Positions 1 through 8,726 of a stretch of DNA of 42,457 nt are shown here, one piece after another (position 1 is the first letter of the stretch; the number at the start of each line of letters is the position of its first letter). Position numbers and translations under genes: made by a program. The stretch is from Halalkalibacter okhensis. Lineage in GTDB: Bacteria; Bacillota; Bacilli; Bacillales; Bacillaceae_D. The DNA is taken from assembly GCF_000787375.1 (NCBI RefSeq), contig NZ_JRJU01000037.1:1-42457 (forward strand), in the 5' to 3' direction. Below the pieces are notes generated by a model that worked only from the letters and a program-made list of their open reading frames with translations, was not told the origin of the DNA and searched no databases.

Positions 1-849
1 AGCAGGATTAATTTTTTTCGCTAATGTCACTATACAAGTGGAATCAATTCCACCAGATAAGAAAGCTCCTAATGGAACATCACTAATCATATGACAATTT
101 ACAGACTCCTCTAACGTTCGTGCGATCTGTTTAGAACTTGTATCCAGATCACCTTGACTTGGTTTAAAGGTTGGCTCCCAATATTTTGTTTGGATTAACC
201 CCTCCCCTTTCTTTTTGATGAAATAATGGCCAGGCTCTATTTTAAACGTATCAGTTGCCATCGTTAATGGCTCAGGCACGTATTGAAAAGTTAAATAATG
301 ATGTAATGCTTCCTTATTTAAAGATTTATTGTTTTCAAGTGCTTCTAAACTTTTTTTCTCAGACGCGAAATATAGTTCATGCTCACTTTTACCAATCGTA
401 TAATACAATGGTTTGATACCAAAGGGGTCTCGTGCTCCGTACATCGTTTGCTCCTGCTTGTCCCAAATCAAAATAGCAAACATTCCTCTTAAGTCAGAAA
501 AAGCTTCTTCTTTTTTATGACTAAAAAGAGCAAGAATGGTCTCTGAATCTGATGAAGTCTGAAATGTGTACCCTATATTTTTCAAGGTTTTACGCAGTTC
601 CTGATAGTTGTAAATTTCACCATTAAATACCATCCAATACCGTTCATTTTCAAATGAGATAGGTTGTTTTCCATTTTCCACATCAATGATACTTAGTCTT
701 TTAAATCCAAAAACGATATGATCATCATTAAAGAAACCTGTGTCATCTGGTCCACGATGATGAATCAACTTAAGCATATTATTTATTTGATTTTTTTCTA
801 TATTTCCGATTTCATTTTGTTCATTTATATATCCAACAAAACCACACAT
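1..849 (-). CDS. asnB: Asparagine synthetase (glutamine-hydrolysing), N-terminal part, cut by window edge
   Basis: The frame opens with MCGFVGYI, so Cys2 is exposed as the nucleophile of a class II (Ntn) glutaminase. RGPDD and NGEIYNY follow, both typical of the glutaminase half of asparagine synthetases. The last residues inside the window read LGAFLSGGIDST, the PP-loop that starts the ATP-dependent synthetase half. About 283 residues are visible of an expected 600 or more, and the rest lies left of base 1. The enzyme family makes asparagine from aspartate, glutamine and ATP. The ATG at 849 is preceded by a GAGGTG ribosome site. Bacilli carry several paralogues (asnB, asnH, asnO/yisO), and I cannot tell which this is. 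Confidence 0.9.
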   Translation of the reverse strand, partial: MCGFVGYINEQNEIGNIEKNQINNMLKLIHHRGPDDTGFFNDDHIVFGFKRLSIIDVENGKQPISFENERYWMVFNGEIYNYQELRKTLKNIGYTFQTSSDSETILALFSHKKEEAFSDLRGMFAILIWDKQEQTMYGARDPFGIKPLYYTIGKSEHELYFASEKKSLEALENNKSLNKEALHHYLTFQYVPEPLTMATDTFKIEPGHYFIKKKGEGLIQTKYWEPTFKPSQGDLDTSSKQIARTLEESVNCHMISDVPLGAFLSGGIDSTCIVTLAKKINPA

Positions 850-1013
850 TTGACAACACCTCATATTTCTTCTTGTTTTAGATAGATAATTACATTACCC
901 TCAATGTATGTTTTTTTCATGAAGAACTCATGTAAAACAAAGGGAAATGAATTTTAATGTTCAACATCACAGTGCCACTCCCATTTTGAACCGCCATTTT
1001 TAAAGACATACCA

Positions 1014-1050
1014 TCATAAAAACATGACCTCTACTTTATGGTCATGTTTA
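1014..1050 (-). terminator. Rho-independent terminator, minus strand
   Basis: AACATGACC (1021-1029) pairs with GGTCATGTT (1040-1048) across a 10-nt loop. On the minus strand the stem is followed by a short T run. It sits just past the gene relic at 1071-1230, which suggests that the relic once was a transcribed gene. Confidence 0.6.
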
Positions 1051-1070
1051 GGAGTACACATCGAATTTAA

Positions 1071-1230
1071 TCAAACAGGTATATCGACTAATTGAGGCAT
1101 ATACCATATATAACCGTAGATCGTCCCCAATTGGTCATAATTAATAACCAAATAGTACGTTTCTTCCCAAGCCAGTTAATAAACCAGTTTAAGTAAATCA
1201 ATAGCTTTCCTTCTATCTACATCCTATTCA
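1071..1230 (-). pseudogene. Possible gene relic with an in-frame stop (unidentified)
   Basis: The minus strand reads DVDRRKAIDLLKLVY, then a TAA stop, then LAWEETYYLVINYDQ and GTIYGYIWYMPQLVDIPV before a terminal TGA. The composition is protein-like on both sides of the internal stop, and a terminator lies directly downstream. I do not recognise the family. The rest of the 536-base gap between 850 and 1385 shows nothing I can support. Confidence 0.3.
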
Positions 1231-1352
1231 AAATTAGCCTAATAAGCTTTGTGTTATAGAGTATTGCATTTAATTGTGTAGAAAATATGAAGAAGATTTA
1301 TGAAATCTTTGAAAAAAAGATAATAGCTTTAATCTCTTATGACAACAAAATG

Positions 1353-1382
1353 AATGGCTCCTAACCTTCGTAAGGAGCCATT
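1353..1382 (-). terminator. Terminator of the ferric-reductase-like gene
   Basis: AATGGCTCCT (1353-1362) and AGGAGCCATT (1373-1382) form a perfect 10-bp stem with a 10-nt loop. It begins four bases past the stop codon of the minus-strand gene at 1386, and the minus-strand sequence after it is T-rich. Confidence 0.75.
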
Positions 1383-1385
1383 TAT

Positions 1386-2053
1386 TTATATACCTTTACT
1401 TTTTTTAGCCTCTTTTACGGTAAACCAAAACCCTATTAAAGAGCTTAGCCAGACTAATGTAATAGTCATGATGAAAGGTACTTGTAACCAATTAGCAGCA
1501 TTAGGATTGTGTATAAAAATAAAATAAGCCGTATGCAAAATTACCAAATGATACAAGACATGTACAGTTTGTTGGACGTATTTCCAAGATTTGAATCCCA
1601 ATATTTTTTTACTTCTAGTATTTGATGTTAACATTAAGATAAGAACATATACCAACGCTACAATTCCCAATAAGTTACCTAAAGCAAATCCAGGATGTAA
1701 AACCCACTCACCTGCAAATGGACTAAAAACGAAAAAGATCTGGAATAATTCCCATTGAACCCAGCCATCAAGGATAATCAATACATGAACAATTGCAGTA
1801 ACACCTGTCCATATCCCAAGTTCTCTTCTCCAAACCAGCCATTTCCTTACTGACTTGAATACTTTAGAAAGGGATCCTAGAAGTAAAATCACACTTAAGA
1901 ATAGTAACGATACATCTGCAAATGCTCTGTTCCATGCATGCATTGGATCCCAGAGACCTCTGCTTTGAAAAAATAGATAAGCTAGTATAAGCGATAAACC
2001 CCCTACAACTATTTGTCTATAAGTACTATTTGTCTATAAGTACTATTTTTCAT
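1386..2053 (-). pseudogene. Ferric-reductase-like transmembrane protein, frameshifted by a 17-bp tandem duplication
   Basis: The intact part (1386-1943, 185 codons) is a multi-pass membrane protein with spaced histidines, including VHVLIILDG and VHVLYHLVILHTAY. This pattern fits haem-binding ferric-reductase-like (MsrQ/YedZ-type) membrane domains. A strong AAGGAGGAG site stands before an ATG at 2053. That frame reads MKNSTYRQIV and stops soon after, because the 17-bp unit CTATTTGTCTATAAGTA occurs twice in tandem (2009-2042). Removing one copy joins the frames into an open reading frame of 216 residues. It would run MKNSTYRQIVVGGLSLILAY and onward, adding a first membrane segment. As it stands, only translation from an internal ATG (1943) without an obvious ribosome site could give the body. 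It may be a real mutation, a reversible slip, or an assembly error. Confidence 0.75.
2009..2042. repeat. Perfect 17-bp tandem duplication (2 copies)
   Basis: CTATTTGTCTATAAGTA is repeated exactly at 2009-2025 and 2026-2042. Because 17 is not a multiple of three, it shifts the frame of the membrane gene that starts at 2053. Confidence 0.95.
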
Positions 2054-2146
2054 CGCACTCCTCCTTCATCTTCTGTTGGAGTATATCCTGCATGTTTGTA
2101 GAATGTATGAAGAATAATAGAAGAAAAAAATGTTAACGAGCCATTT

Positions 2147-2180
2147 AAAATACTAGTTAGTCAGACTAACTAGTATTTTT
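2147..2180. terminator. Bidirectional terminator hairpin
   Basis: AAAATACTAGTTAGT (2147-2161) and ACTAACTAGTATTTT (2165-2179) form a perfect 15-bp stem with a 3-nt loop and A/T tails on both sides. It probably ends transcription from the lipoprotein gene at 2279-3181. Confidence 0.75.
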
Positions 2181-2193
2181 ACACCATACATAG

Positions 2194-2272
2194 CTATTTA
2201 ACTCCCGCCTCTTGTAACATCCATTCAATGTGGCCACCATAGCCTGATGTTGGATCATTTACAAAAATGAGT
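2194..2272 (-). pseudogene. Possible C-terminal gene fragment
   Basis: Between the lipoprotein stop and the terminator the minus strand reads LIFVNDPTSGYGGHIEWM and LQEAGVK before a TAG stop. The residue composition looks like a real protein C-terminus, but there is no start codon or ribosome site. It could be a leftover of a deleted gene. I do not recognise the family, and chance reading is possible. Confidence 0.25.
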
Positions 2273-2278
2273 TATATT

Positions 2279-3181
2279 TTAATTCTTTCTTTTTCCTTCC
2301 TCTGCCAATACTTCCCACGATTTCCCAAAGTCCTTTGTCTCATAAATACTTTGGCTCATTGATCCGAGTACTATCTTTTGATCATCTGTTGGATGGTTAC
2401 TAATATACATAATGTAATCATCGTCTACCTTAAAATTCAAAGATGCCCATGTTTCTCCAAAGTCTTCACTTAAATACAAGCCTTCCTTTTCTCCGAAGAG
2501 ATAGGCTACTAAATCTTCTGAATCAGAATCAAGAGTTTGGAAAGAACTTGCGCTAAGATTATTTTCTTTTAAAGCCCACGTTTGACCACCGTCTGATGAT
2601 TCATACATTCCAGTCTCAGTTCCAGCTAGCAAGTAATCAGGAGATTGCGGATGAGACGTTAATGAAAGAACGGAAGCTACAGGCCCTGGTAATCCTGCTG
2701 TATCCACCACATCCCAATCATAACCTCCATCGTTTGACCGATATAGGTTTGAGTTGTATACATCAATTCCATACATAATTTCTTGGTTTCCTTCATTTAC
2801 GTGTAAAAGATGAAAATCAACTTCCTCATAAAGTGCAATTGGTTCCCATGTTTCACCAGAATCATGACTAATGATAACCCCTAATGGATCAACATAGTCA
2901 GACCGAGCACCAGGGTGCCCGCTTGAGATCATTACGTTTTCATCTATAACTGTATAACCCATGAAATCATGCTGATGTTCTGGCTCACCAACTAGTTCCC
3001 AACTTTCTTCATTTAAATTAATTAAGCCCATATGTGTAGCTAAAAAAATACTCTCGTCATGTTGTGAGTATTCTAATCCATGAATATGCATAAACGAGTC
3101 GATCTGATTTGTGTCATTTGAGCATGCTGATATAACAAATAGAGATAGAGTAATAATGCTAGCCATTAATCCTTTTTTCAT
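2279..3181 (-). CDS. Secreted lipoprotein with BNR/Asp-box repeats (F510_1955-like family)
   Basis: This is a 300-residue protein with a signal peptide ending in VISAC, so Cys20 is the likely lipidated residue. Five Asp-box motifs (S/T-x-D-x-G-x-x-W) are visible: SHDSGETW, SNDGGYDW, SSDGGQTW, SEDFGETW and TKDFGKSW. Such motifs mark blades of a beta-propeller, as in sialidases and photosystem II assembly factor-like proteins. The family is often named as a glycosyl hydrolase, but I see no catalytic signature that proves this. FMHIHGLEY near the mature N-terminus is a candidate metal or ligand site. The ATG at 3181 follows an AAAGGGGA ribosome site. It lies close to a multicopper oxidase and a two-component system, hinting at a cell-surface metal or redox role, which is inference. 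Confidence 0.75.
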   Translation of the reverse strand: MKKGLMASIITLSLFVISACSNDTNQIDSFMHIHGLEYSQHDESIFLATHMGLINLNEESWELVGEPEHQHDFMGYTVIDENVMISSGHPGARSDYVDPLGVIISHDSGETWEPIALYEEVDFHLLHVNEGNQEIMYGIDVYNSNLYRSNDGGYDWDVVDTAGLPGPVASVLSLTSHPQSPDYLLAGTETGMYESSDGGQTWALKENNLSASSFQTLDSDSEDLVAYLFGEKEGLYLSEDFGETWASLNFKVDDDYIMYISNHPTDDQKIVLGSMSQSIYETKDFGKSWEVLAEEGKRKN

Positions 3182-3376
3182 TGAAATAATCCCCTTTAAA
3201 TGTGTTATCTTTTTGTTGAAAATTTACTTCCTTTTTCGTTAAACATTCTACAATATTAGCGACAACTTTTTATTTTTACTTGTTCTTCTTTATATAGTAA
3301 GGTCAATGTTCGGATAAATAATCGTCTAGTTTTCATATTTAGAGGATCCATGGTAATACTATTTTATTTGCTTTCC

Positions 3377-3574
3377 CTATTTGACGTAGATTTTAAAGAT
3401 AATATAAACGCAACTTACTAGGAAAACTGGAATAAGAGTATATAAACAAATGGTAAGAAAGGTAAGACTGAGATGACGATGTGCTTCAGGTAGAATCCAA
3501 GTTGCTGAAATCGTTAAACATATAACTCCTAAGAAAATAAAAACAACCATAACTAGCCATTCTGATTTCTTCAA
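3377..3574 (-). CDS. Small two-helix membrane protein downstream of the histidine kinase
   Basis: This 65-residue protein has two hydrophobic helices (about residues 6-27 and 36-60). It starts with TTG, because an in-frame TGA stands four codons upstream, and a GTGAG/GATGA stretch serves as a weak ribosome site. It begins 16 bases after the kinase gene stops and is probably the third gene of that operon. No family is recognised. Small membrane proteins encoded beside sensor kinases can modulate the kinase, but that is only a possibility here. Confidence 0.55.
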   Translation of the reverse strand: MKKSEWLVMVVFIFLGVICLTISATWILPEAHRHLSLTFLTICLYTLIPVFLVSCVYIIFKIYVK

Positions 3575-3590
3575 TTGGCTTCATCTCACT

Positions 3591-4985
3591 TTAATACGAA
3601 ATTTTGGGTAGAATTATAGTAAATTCAGTTCCTTCACCAACAGTGCTCTTCACCTCAATTATCCCATTGTGTAATTCTATTAGTTGCTTCACAATGGACA
3701 ATCCAAGACCAGTACCACCGAAAGCCCTAGACCGAGACTTTTCTACTCGATAAAAACGCTCGAATATATACGGTAGCTCATCTTCTTCCATGCCAATTCC
3801 CGTGTCCCTAACCTTAATTTTAATATTTTCATCATTACTAACAGTAGAAATTGTAATGGATCCTTCTTTCGTATACTTTATTGCGTTTTCAACTAGATTA
3901 ATAAGAACTTGCTCCAATCTTAAAGGATCACCAAGCACTATACAGTCTTCCTTATCAGATAGTTCACATAGGTATTGTATTTTAAGGTTTTGGTCTAGTG
4001 CTTTGTATGCCGTTTTCTTTACAACAAGTTTTATAATTTCATTTAGGTTCACTTTTTTATGTTCAAGATTAAAACGGCCTTCATCCATCTGTGCTAAGTC
4101 AAATAAATCATTGACTAAATAAGTTAATCTAGTTGCTTCATGATCAATAATTTCAAGGTATTGGTTTCTTTCTTCTTCTGTTTTCCAACGTCCTTCGCGC
4201 AAAACTTTTGAGTATCCTTTTAAATAGGTCATAGGTGTGCGTAACTCATGTGATATATTGGCGAAAAACTCACGTCTCTGATCATTAATACGTTGTAAAC
4301 TAAATGCTAAATCATTAATAGCTCGTGCAAGTGTCCCTAACTCATCACCTGATTTCTGAACGATACGTGTCTTATAGTTCCCTTTAGAAATTTGCCTTGC
4401 CGCTTTTTCCATACTGACTAAAGGCTGAGATAATTTTTTGGAAATAAAATAAGTAAGTCCAATTCCCAGAAATAAAGCGCCAATTGCTGAGAGTTTCAGG
4501 AAATTTTGCACGTTTCTTATGGACAGTATGATACTCTCGAGTGAAGAAAAAACAATAACATGTCCCTTTGCATTATTTACATTTATATGTGAAGCTGTCG
4601 CAATATACGTTTTCCCATCACTATCTTCAAACGAATTTGTCATATAGTGGTGTGAATCTGTAGAATGAATAAGGTCAAGAAGATACTCTGTGTCATGATG
4701 ACTCATTACAAAATTCGATTGAGCCCAGACCTCTCCCTCATCACTAAGTGCTAGCATTTTTTGATTCGAGATTTTCGCAGCTACTTCCACAACCTCTAAT
4801 CGGTTTTCAACAGTACTATCATTAATTAAGCTAGCATATCGAGAAGACAGCATATGTGTTTCTTCTTGTGCTTGACTAACATAAAACCCATAAAAAATTT
4901 GATTCATAACAAAGCCTAACGGTAATATTATCGTAATTAATAAGAGTAGAATCGTAAGGCCTAATTTAATATCAATTCGATTCAT
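3591..4985 (-). CDS. Sensor histidine kinase (HAMP, HisKA, HATPase_c)
   Basis: The first membrane helix spans about residues 7-30 and an extracytoplasmic sensor domain about 31-160. A second helix (about 161-181), a HAMP linker, and HisKA with ISHELRTP (phospho-acceptor His246) follow. The HATPase_c domain has ENAIKYT (N box), DTGIGM (G1), FERFYRV and GGTGLGLSI (G2). I chose the ATG at 4985 (MNRIDIK): it stands 17 bases after the regulator's stop and has an AAAGAGATGG ribosome site, whereas the longer frame to 5030 would overlap the regulator. The protein is 464 residues. The sensed signal is unknown. Neighbouring envelope and copper-oxidase-like genes make a cell-wall or metal signal a reasonable guess. 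Confidence 0.92.
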   Translation of the reverse strand: MNRIDIKLGLTILLLLITIILPLGFVMNQIFYGFYVSQAQEETHMLSSRYASLINDSTVENRLEVVEVAAKISNQKMLALSDEGEVWAQSNFVMSHHDTEYLLDLIHSTDSHHYMTNSFEDSDGKTYIATASHINVNNAKGHVIVFSSLESIILSIRNVQNFLKLSAIGALFLGIGLTYFISKKLSQPLVSMEKAARQISKGNYKTRIVQKSGDELGTLARAINDLAFSLQRINDQRREFFANISHELRTPMTYLKGYSKVLREGRWKTEEERNQYLEIIDHEATRLTYLVNDLFDLAQMDEGRFNLEHKKVNLNEIIKLVVKKTAYKALDQNLKIQYLCELSDKEDCIVLGDPLRLEQVLINLVENAIKYTKEGSITISTVSNDENIKIKVRDTGIGMEEDELPYIFERFYRVEKSRSRAFGGTGLGLSIVKQLIELHNGIIEVKSTVGEGTEFTIILPKISY

Positions 4986-5002
4986 AAGTTGTCCCATCTC
5001 TT

Positions 5003-5701
5003 TTATACAAATTTGTATCCAACACCCCATACAGTTATAATTCGGTTATTTTTTAAGCCAGCAGCATAAAGTTTCGACCGTATATTCTTTATATGAGAGT
5101 CTACAGTTCTTTGTGCCCCTACATAATCCTCCCCCCAGATTAAATAAAGGAGGTCATCTCGTGTATACACTCGTTGTGGATTTAAAGCGAGCTTATATAA
5201 AAGCTCGAACTCCTTTGCTGTTAATTCAACCAATTCATCGTTCACATAGACACTTCTATTTTCATAATAAATGGATAATCCATCTTCAAATGCTAACTTC
5301 ACCTCGTCTTTCTTTGCTTCAATTGTGGTTACTCTTCTTAGCAATGCTTTTACACGAGCTATTAACTCTTCTGGCTCAAATGGTTTTGTAAGGTAATCAT
5401 CTGCTCCTAAATTTAACCCATCTACTCGATCTTCTAATGCCTTTCTAGCTGAGAGCATTAGTATCGGAATTGTTGAATACTCTCTTACGATTTTACATAC
5501 TTCAAAACCATCAAGATCTGGCATCATAATATCTAGTATAATCAGATCATAATTATCTGGGTTGCTCCGAATCTTTGTAATAGCTTCCTTACCCGTCGAA
5601 GCCTCAAATAGAACAAATCCCTCATCCTTCAAATATATCGATAAAAGAGTTCGCATTTGAAACTCATCATCAACAATTAAAATAGTTTTGTTTTCAATCA
5701 T
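5003..5701 (-). CDS. Response regulator, OmpR/PhoB family
   Basis: The 232-residue protein has an N-terminal receiver domain with the acidic pair DDE (residues 11-13), the phospho-acceptor Asp57 in LDIMMPDLDG, and the conserved Lys in LTKPF. A C-terminal winged helix follows, with LTAKEFELLYKLA and RTVDSHIKNIRSKL typical of OmpR/PhoB regulators. It is cotranscribed with the histidine kinase, which starts 17 bases downstream. The unknown lipoprotein gene ends 72 bases upstream in the same direction and may share the transcript. Confidence 0.95.
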   Translation of the reverse strand: MIENKTILIVDDEFQMRTLLSIYLKDEGFVLFEASTGKEAITKIRSNPDNYDLIILDIMMPDLDGFEVCKIVREYSTIPILMLSARKALEDRVDGLNLGADDYLTKPFEPEELIARVKALLRRVTTIEAKKDEVKLAFEDGLSIYYENRSVYVNDELVELTAKEFELLYKLALNPQRVYTRDDLLYLIWGEDYVGAQRTVDSHIKNIRSKLYAAGLKNNRIITVWGVGYKFV

Positions 5702-5773
5702 ATGATTAACCCCTTAGTATTTAATTTGAAACGAAATGGTAAAAATTATGAAAAGCATGTTATCATATTAATG

Positions 5774-6487
5774 TTAAAATTCTATTGTAAAAGGAAGTTC
5801 CCATATCGTTTCTGACAAATTTGCTCTTGAAACCATTAATACAATAGTCTCAGGTAGTGGTTGAGCGAACTCATATTCACCTTTCATCGTATTTAGATTT
5901 TGTTCAGTTTTAGACACCAATGGATAAATCCTCTCTCCTTCAAGCTCTATCGTTACCCCTATTCCTTTTGTTGGATGTACATCATTTAAATTTAACCTTA
6001 AATAGTTATCCTTTAGATCTATATTTGTTAGTATAATTCCGTCACTCATAACATCATTTCTATTCCCATCTATTTCAAAGGTCACTAATTTTTTATTGAA
6101 AGTTGGCTTAACGTATAACGAAAAAGATAGGAATCCTGCTAATTTTTGGTTTTCACTTTCACTTAAATAGAACTCCCGGATCATATATTTTTCATCATTA
6201 ACAAACTCTGTTGTTTGTTCCTCATTTATTTTGTGAAATTCATGGCCGTTATCTAACATGATCTGACTTGGAAAAGCTACAGCATAATCATTTTTGTTAA
6301 TTCCGCCCTCCGTAATACTTTCCAGCGTTACTGTTAAGAAAAAACCATTTTCTACTTCCTCGATTTCATCTATTACCACTTTTATATAGCTGTTTTCATA
6401 AATATTTTGAACGTCTTTGGTAACTGGTTTTTGACATCCAGCCAAAGTAATAAAAACAACGAATATCAATACTGATATTATTCTCAC
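5774..6487 (-). CDS. Putative lipoprotein of unknown function
   Basis: This protein of about 237 residues has a signal peptide ending in TLAGC, a clear lipobox. The start is placed at the GTG at 6487, because AGGAGGAG stands five bases before it. A longer reading from 6508 would put that ribosome site inside the gene. The mature part is rich in beta-strand-like stretches and has no motif I recognise; it faintly resembles bacterial DUF4179/DUF5643-type extracellular domains. It lies just upstream of the two-component pair in the same direction. A ligand-binding or sensory accessory role is possible but unproven. Confidence 0.65.
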   Translation of the reverse strand: MRIISVLIFVVFITLAGCQKPVTKDVQNIYENSYIKVVIDEIEEVENGFFLTVTLESITEGGINKNDYAVAFPSQIMLDNGHEFHKINEEQTTEFVNDEKYMIREFYLSESENQKLAGFLSFSLYVKPTFNKKLVTFEIDGNRNDVMSDGIILTNIDLKDNYLRLNLNDVHPTKGIGVTIELEGERIYPLVSKTEQNLNTMKGEYEFAQPLPETIVLMVSRANLSETIWELPFTIEF

Positions 6488-6765
6488 ATTACTCCTCCTA
6501 TAGCCCACACATACATAAGGGTTAACCAGTCAATTTATATTAAGTTACACTGATTCCAATATTATTAGAGAGTAAATATTACTAGTCGCACTATTATATT
6601 TCCCCTCGATAGATACACTGCTTTTCATTTGATATAACAATAGGAGATAAATGTGGAGAAAAGATGAAGATAATAAAATAATAAATTACCTTTTCAAAAA
6701 AACACTGTAATTATATGAAACGTAATATTCAAAATTCACAAAAAGGGTTGAGTAAATAAGAACAA

Positions 6766-6801
6766 AACAAACATGACTCATATACGGGAGTCATGTTTGT
6801 T
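6766..6801 (-). terminator. Terminator of the multicopper oxidase gene
   Basis: AACAAACATGACTC (6766-6779) and GAGTCATGTTTGTT (6788-6801) form a perfect 14-bp stem with an 8-nt loop and a T-rich minus-strand tail. The rest of the roughly 330-base gap between 6488 and 6817 shows nothing else I can support. Confidence 0.8.
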
Positions 6802-6817
6802 TATATTCTTCATGAAA

Positions 6818-8401
6818 TTACTCAGGTTTATTCGGGATGTTAGGATCTATTGAAAAACTCGGTTCAAAACCTTTATAACGAACTTCAGCCATCATTCCTG
6901 CATTGGCATGATGAAATTCATGGCAGTGGAACATCCAAATCCCTGGATTCTTTGCTTCAAATACAATTTCATATGTTTCCCCTGGTCTGACATTCAATGT
7001 ATCTTTTAAGATCGGTGATCCAGAGATAGGTACTCCATCCTTAGAAATAACATTGAAAAATTCTCCATGTAAATGCATTGGGTGGTCAACATCTGTGTCA
7101 TTTACAACTGTAAATTTCACAACGTCTCCTTCTTCAACTTCATAACTCTCATGATCTGGAAACAATTTATCATTAATTGTAAACGTCTCGCCACCATCAT
7201 TTGTTCCAAGATTCATATCGAACTCTTTTGTGATTTCAGGTAGATTTACATCAACTGCTTCTCCGTAGGTAGTAAAGTCAAAAAATGAAGAAATCGATTC
7301 CGTCGTTTGAAGATCATTATCTTCATAATCATTATAAATAATAGGTATTAAAGACTGTAAATTCTCTCGGTTCTCTTCAGCGAAAACCTGTATACCCCAT
7401 GCCCCTGGATTGTCTAGATCTATTACAACATCATAGCGTTCAGCAGGTGCTATACGAAATGCTGTATCGTTTAACCATTCAGGTTCATTAACAGGCTGGC
7501 CATCATAATTTGTGATTTGAAAAGAGTGCCCTGGAATCGAAACAACTTGAGTAAAGAGCCCTGCATTCAGAAAACGAAGTTTCATTTTATTTCCTTCTTC
7601 AACTTGAATTGATTCTATTTGCGGAGTGGCATTTCCATTAATAATCATAGTATCATACATTTCATTCATCATTTCAGCATGACTTAACCCATTACTCTCA
7701 CTACTCATATCGCCATGATCCATATCTTCTTCCATATTCATATCGTCGTGATCCATATCTCCATGATTCATGCTTCCATGGTCCATATTACCGTGATCCA
7801 TACCACTGTGATCCATGTCTCCCATTCCCATAGAGGACCATTCATCAATTACGACCACTTCATCCAGATCATAATATTCTCCGTCTTTAGGCTCAACAAT
7901 AAAGACACCGTAAAGACCTTTTCCAACTTGTCTAGCACCGTCTTGATGGGAATGATACCAATATGTCCCCGGTACATCAGCCTGATACTCATAAGTAAAT
8001 GTTTCTCCAGGCATGATTGCATTTTGTGTTACACCAGGAACACCATCCATTTCATTTGGAACCGGAAATCCGTGTAAATGGAGAGCAGTGGGTTCATCTA
8101 GTGAATTGGTCACATTTACTAATACACTATCTCCTTCTTGAACCCTGATTTCTTGACCAGGTAAACTACCATTATATGTCCATGCATCATCCATGATCTC
8201 ATCATTGAACATCCAGTGAGTTTCGGTAACATTTAGGTCAAAAACTTTCTTTCCATCTTCTGAAATTACCTCCTGTGTTTGTTCTTCTTGCTGAGGCTCA
8301 CCATGTCCCATTGCGGAATGGTCAACTGCATCATTTGAACAGCCGGCTATAACTAATGACAATGTCAGCGCTATACCAGCCAAACCGTATGATTTTTTCA
8401 T
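6818..8401 (-). CDS. Multicopper oxidase lipoprotein with a Met/His-rich insert
   Basis: The protein has about 527 residues. A signal peptide ends in VIAGC (Cys21), so it is probably membrane-anchored outside the cell. Copper ligand motifs appear in order: LHLHG (about 107-111), WYHSHQ (about 148-153), DHPMHLHGEFF, and FHCHEFHHANAGMM with the type 1 copper Cys-His-Met set. An insert at about 191-232 repeats MDHG/MDHS-type units with many Met and His residues. Such segments bind copper in CueO- and CopA-like oxidases. The ATG at 8401 follows AAAGGGGAAA; an upstream TTG reading is less likely. Likely roles are Cu(I) oxidation and copper tolerance, or laccase-like or manganese oxidation. The two-component genes nearby may control it, which is inference. 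Confidence 0.92.
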   Translation of the reverse strand: MKKSYGLAGIALTLSLVIAGCSNDAVDHSAMGHGEPQQEEQTQEVISEDGKKVFDLNVTETHWMFNDEIMDDAWTYNGSLPGQEIRVQEGDSVLVNVTNSLDEPTALHLHGFPVPNEMDGVPGVTQNAIMPGETFTYEYQADVPGTYWYHSHQDGARQVGKGLYGVFIVEPKDGEYYDLDEVVVIDEWSSMGMGDMDHSGMDHGNMDHGSMNHGDMDHDDMNMEEDMDHGDMSSESNGLSHAEMMNEMYDTMIINGNATPQIESIQVEEGNKMKLRFLNAGLFTQVVSIPGHSFQITNYDGQPVNEPEWLNDTAFRIAPAERYDVVIDLDNPGAWGIQVFAEENRENLQSLIPIIYNDYEDNDLQTTESISSFFDFTTYGEAVDVNLPEITKEFDMNLGTNDGGETFTINDKLFPDHESYEVEEGDVVKFTVVNDTDVDHPMHLHGEFFNVISKDGVPISGSPILKDTLNVRPGETYEIVFEAKNPGIWMFHCHEFHHANAGMMAEVRYKGFEPSFSIDPNIPNKPE

Positions 8402-8726
8402 TGTTAATTTCCCCTTTTCCAAAAAAATGTTTGATTAGTTTTCAAATATAATTCTAGAAAAAAAGTATATAGAATTTATGAAGAAATGAACTTATATATC
8501 ATTTTTATAAAAGCGTCACACTTTTTCTCTGGAAATAATAAGCAAGAAGCTACATTACACTTATGTAAACCAGTAATCATACGCTATACGTCAGTATATT
8601 ATTTCTGAAAAATTCAAGAGGGGAAATTAATTTTCTGTTTATCTTATAACTAGTACTCTTCTAAGAAACATAGTATGTTCAGTCAAAAAATATAAGACTC
8701 ATAATATTTACTGGAGGTAACTAATT

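Noticed and set aside
3591-5030. Longer histidine kinase starting at 5030 inside the regulator gene
   Set aside because: It would overlap the regulator by 28 bases; a good ribosome site and ATG at 4985 give the normal start.
7715-8077. Plus-strand open frame of 120 codons rich in His and Ile
   Set aside because: It is the shadow of the Met/His repeat of the multicopper oxidase on the other strand, with no ribosome site or gene-like composition.
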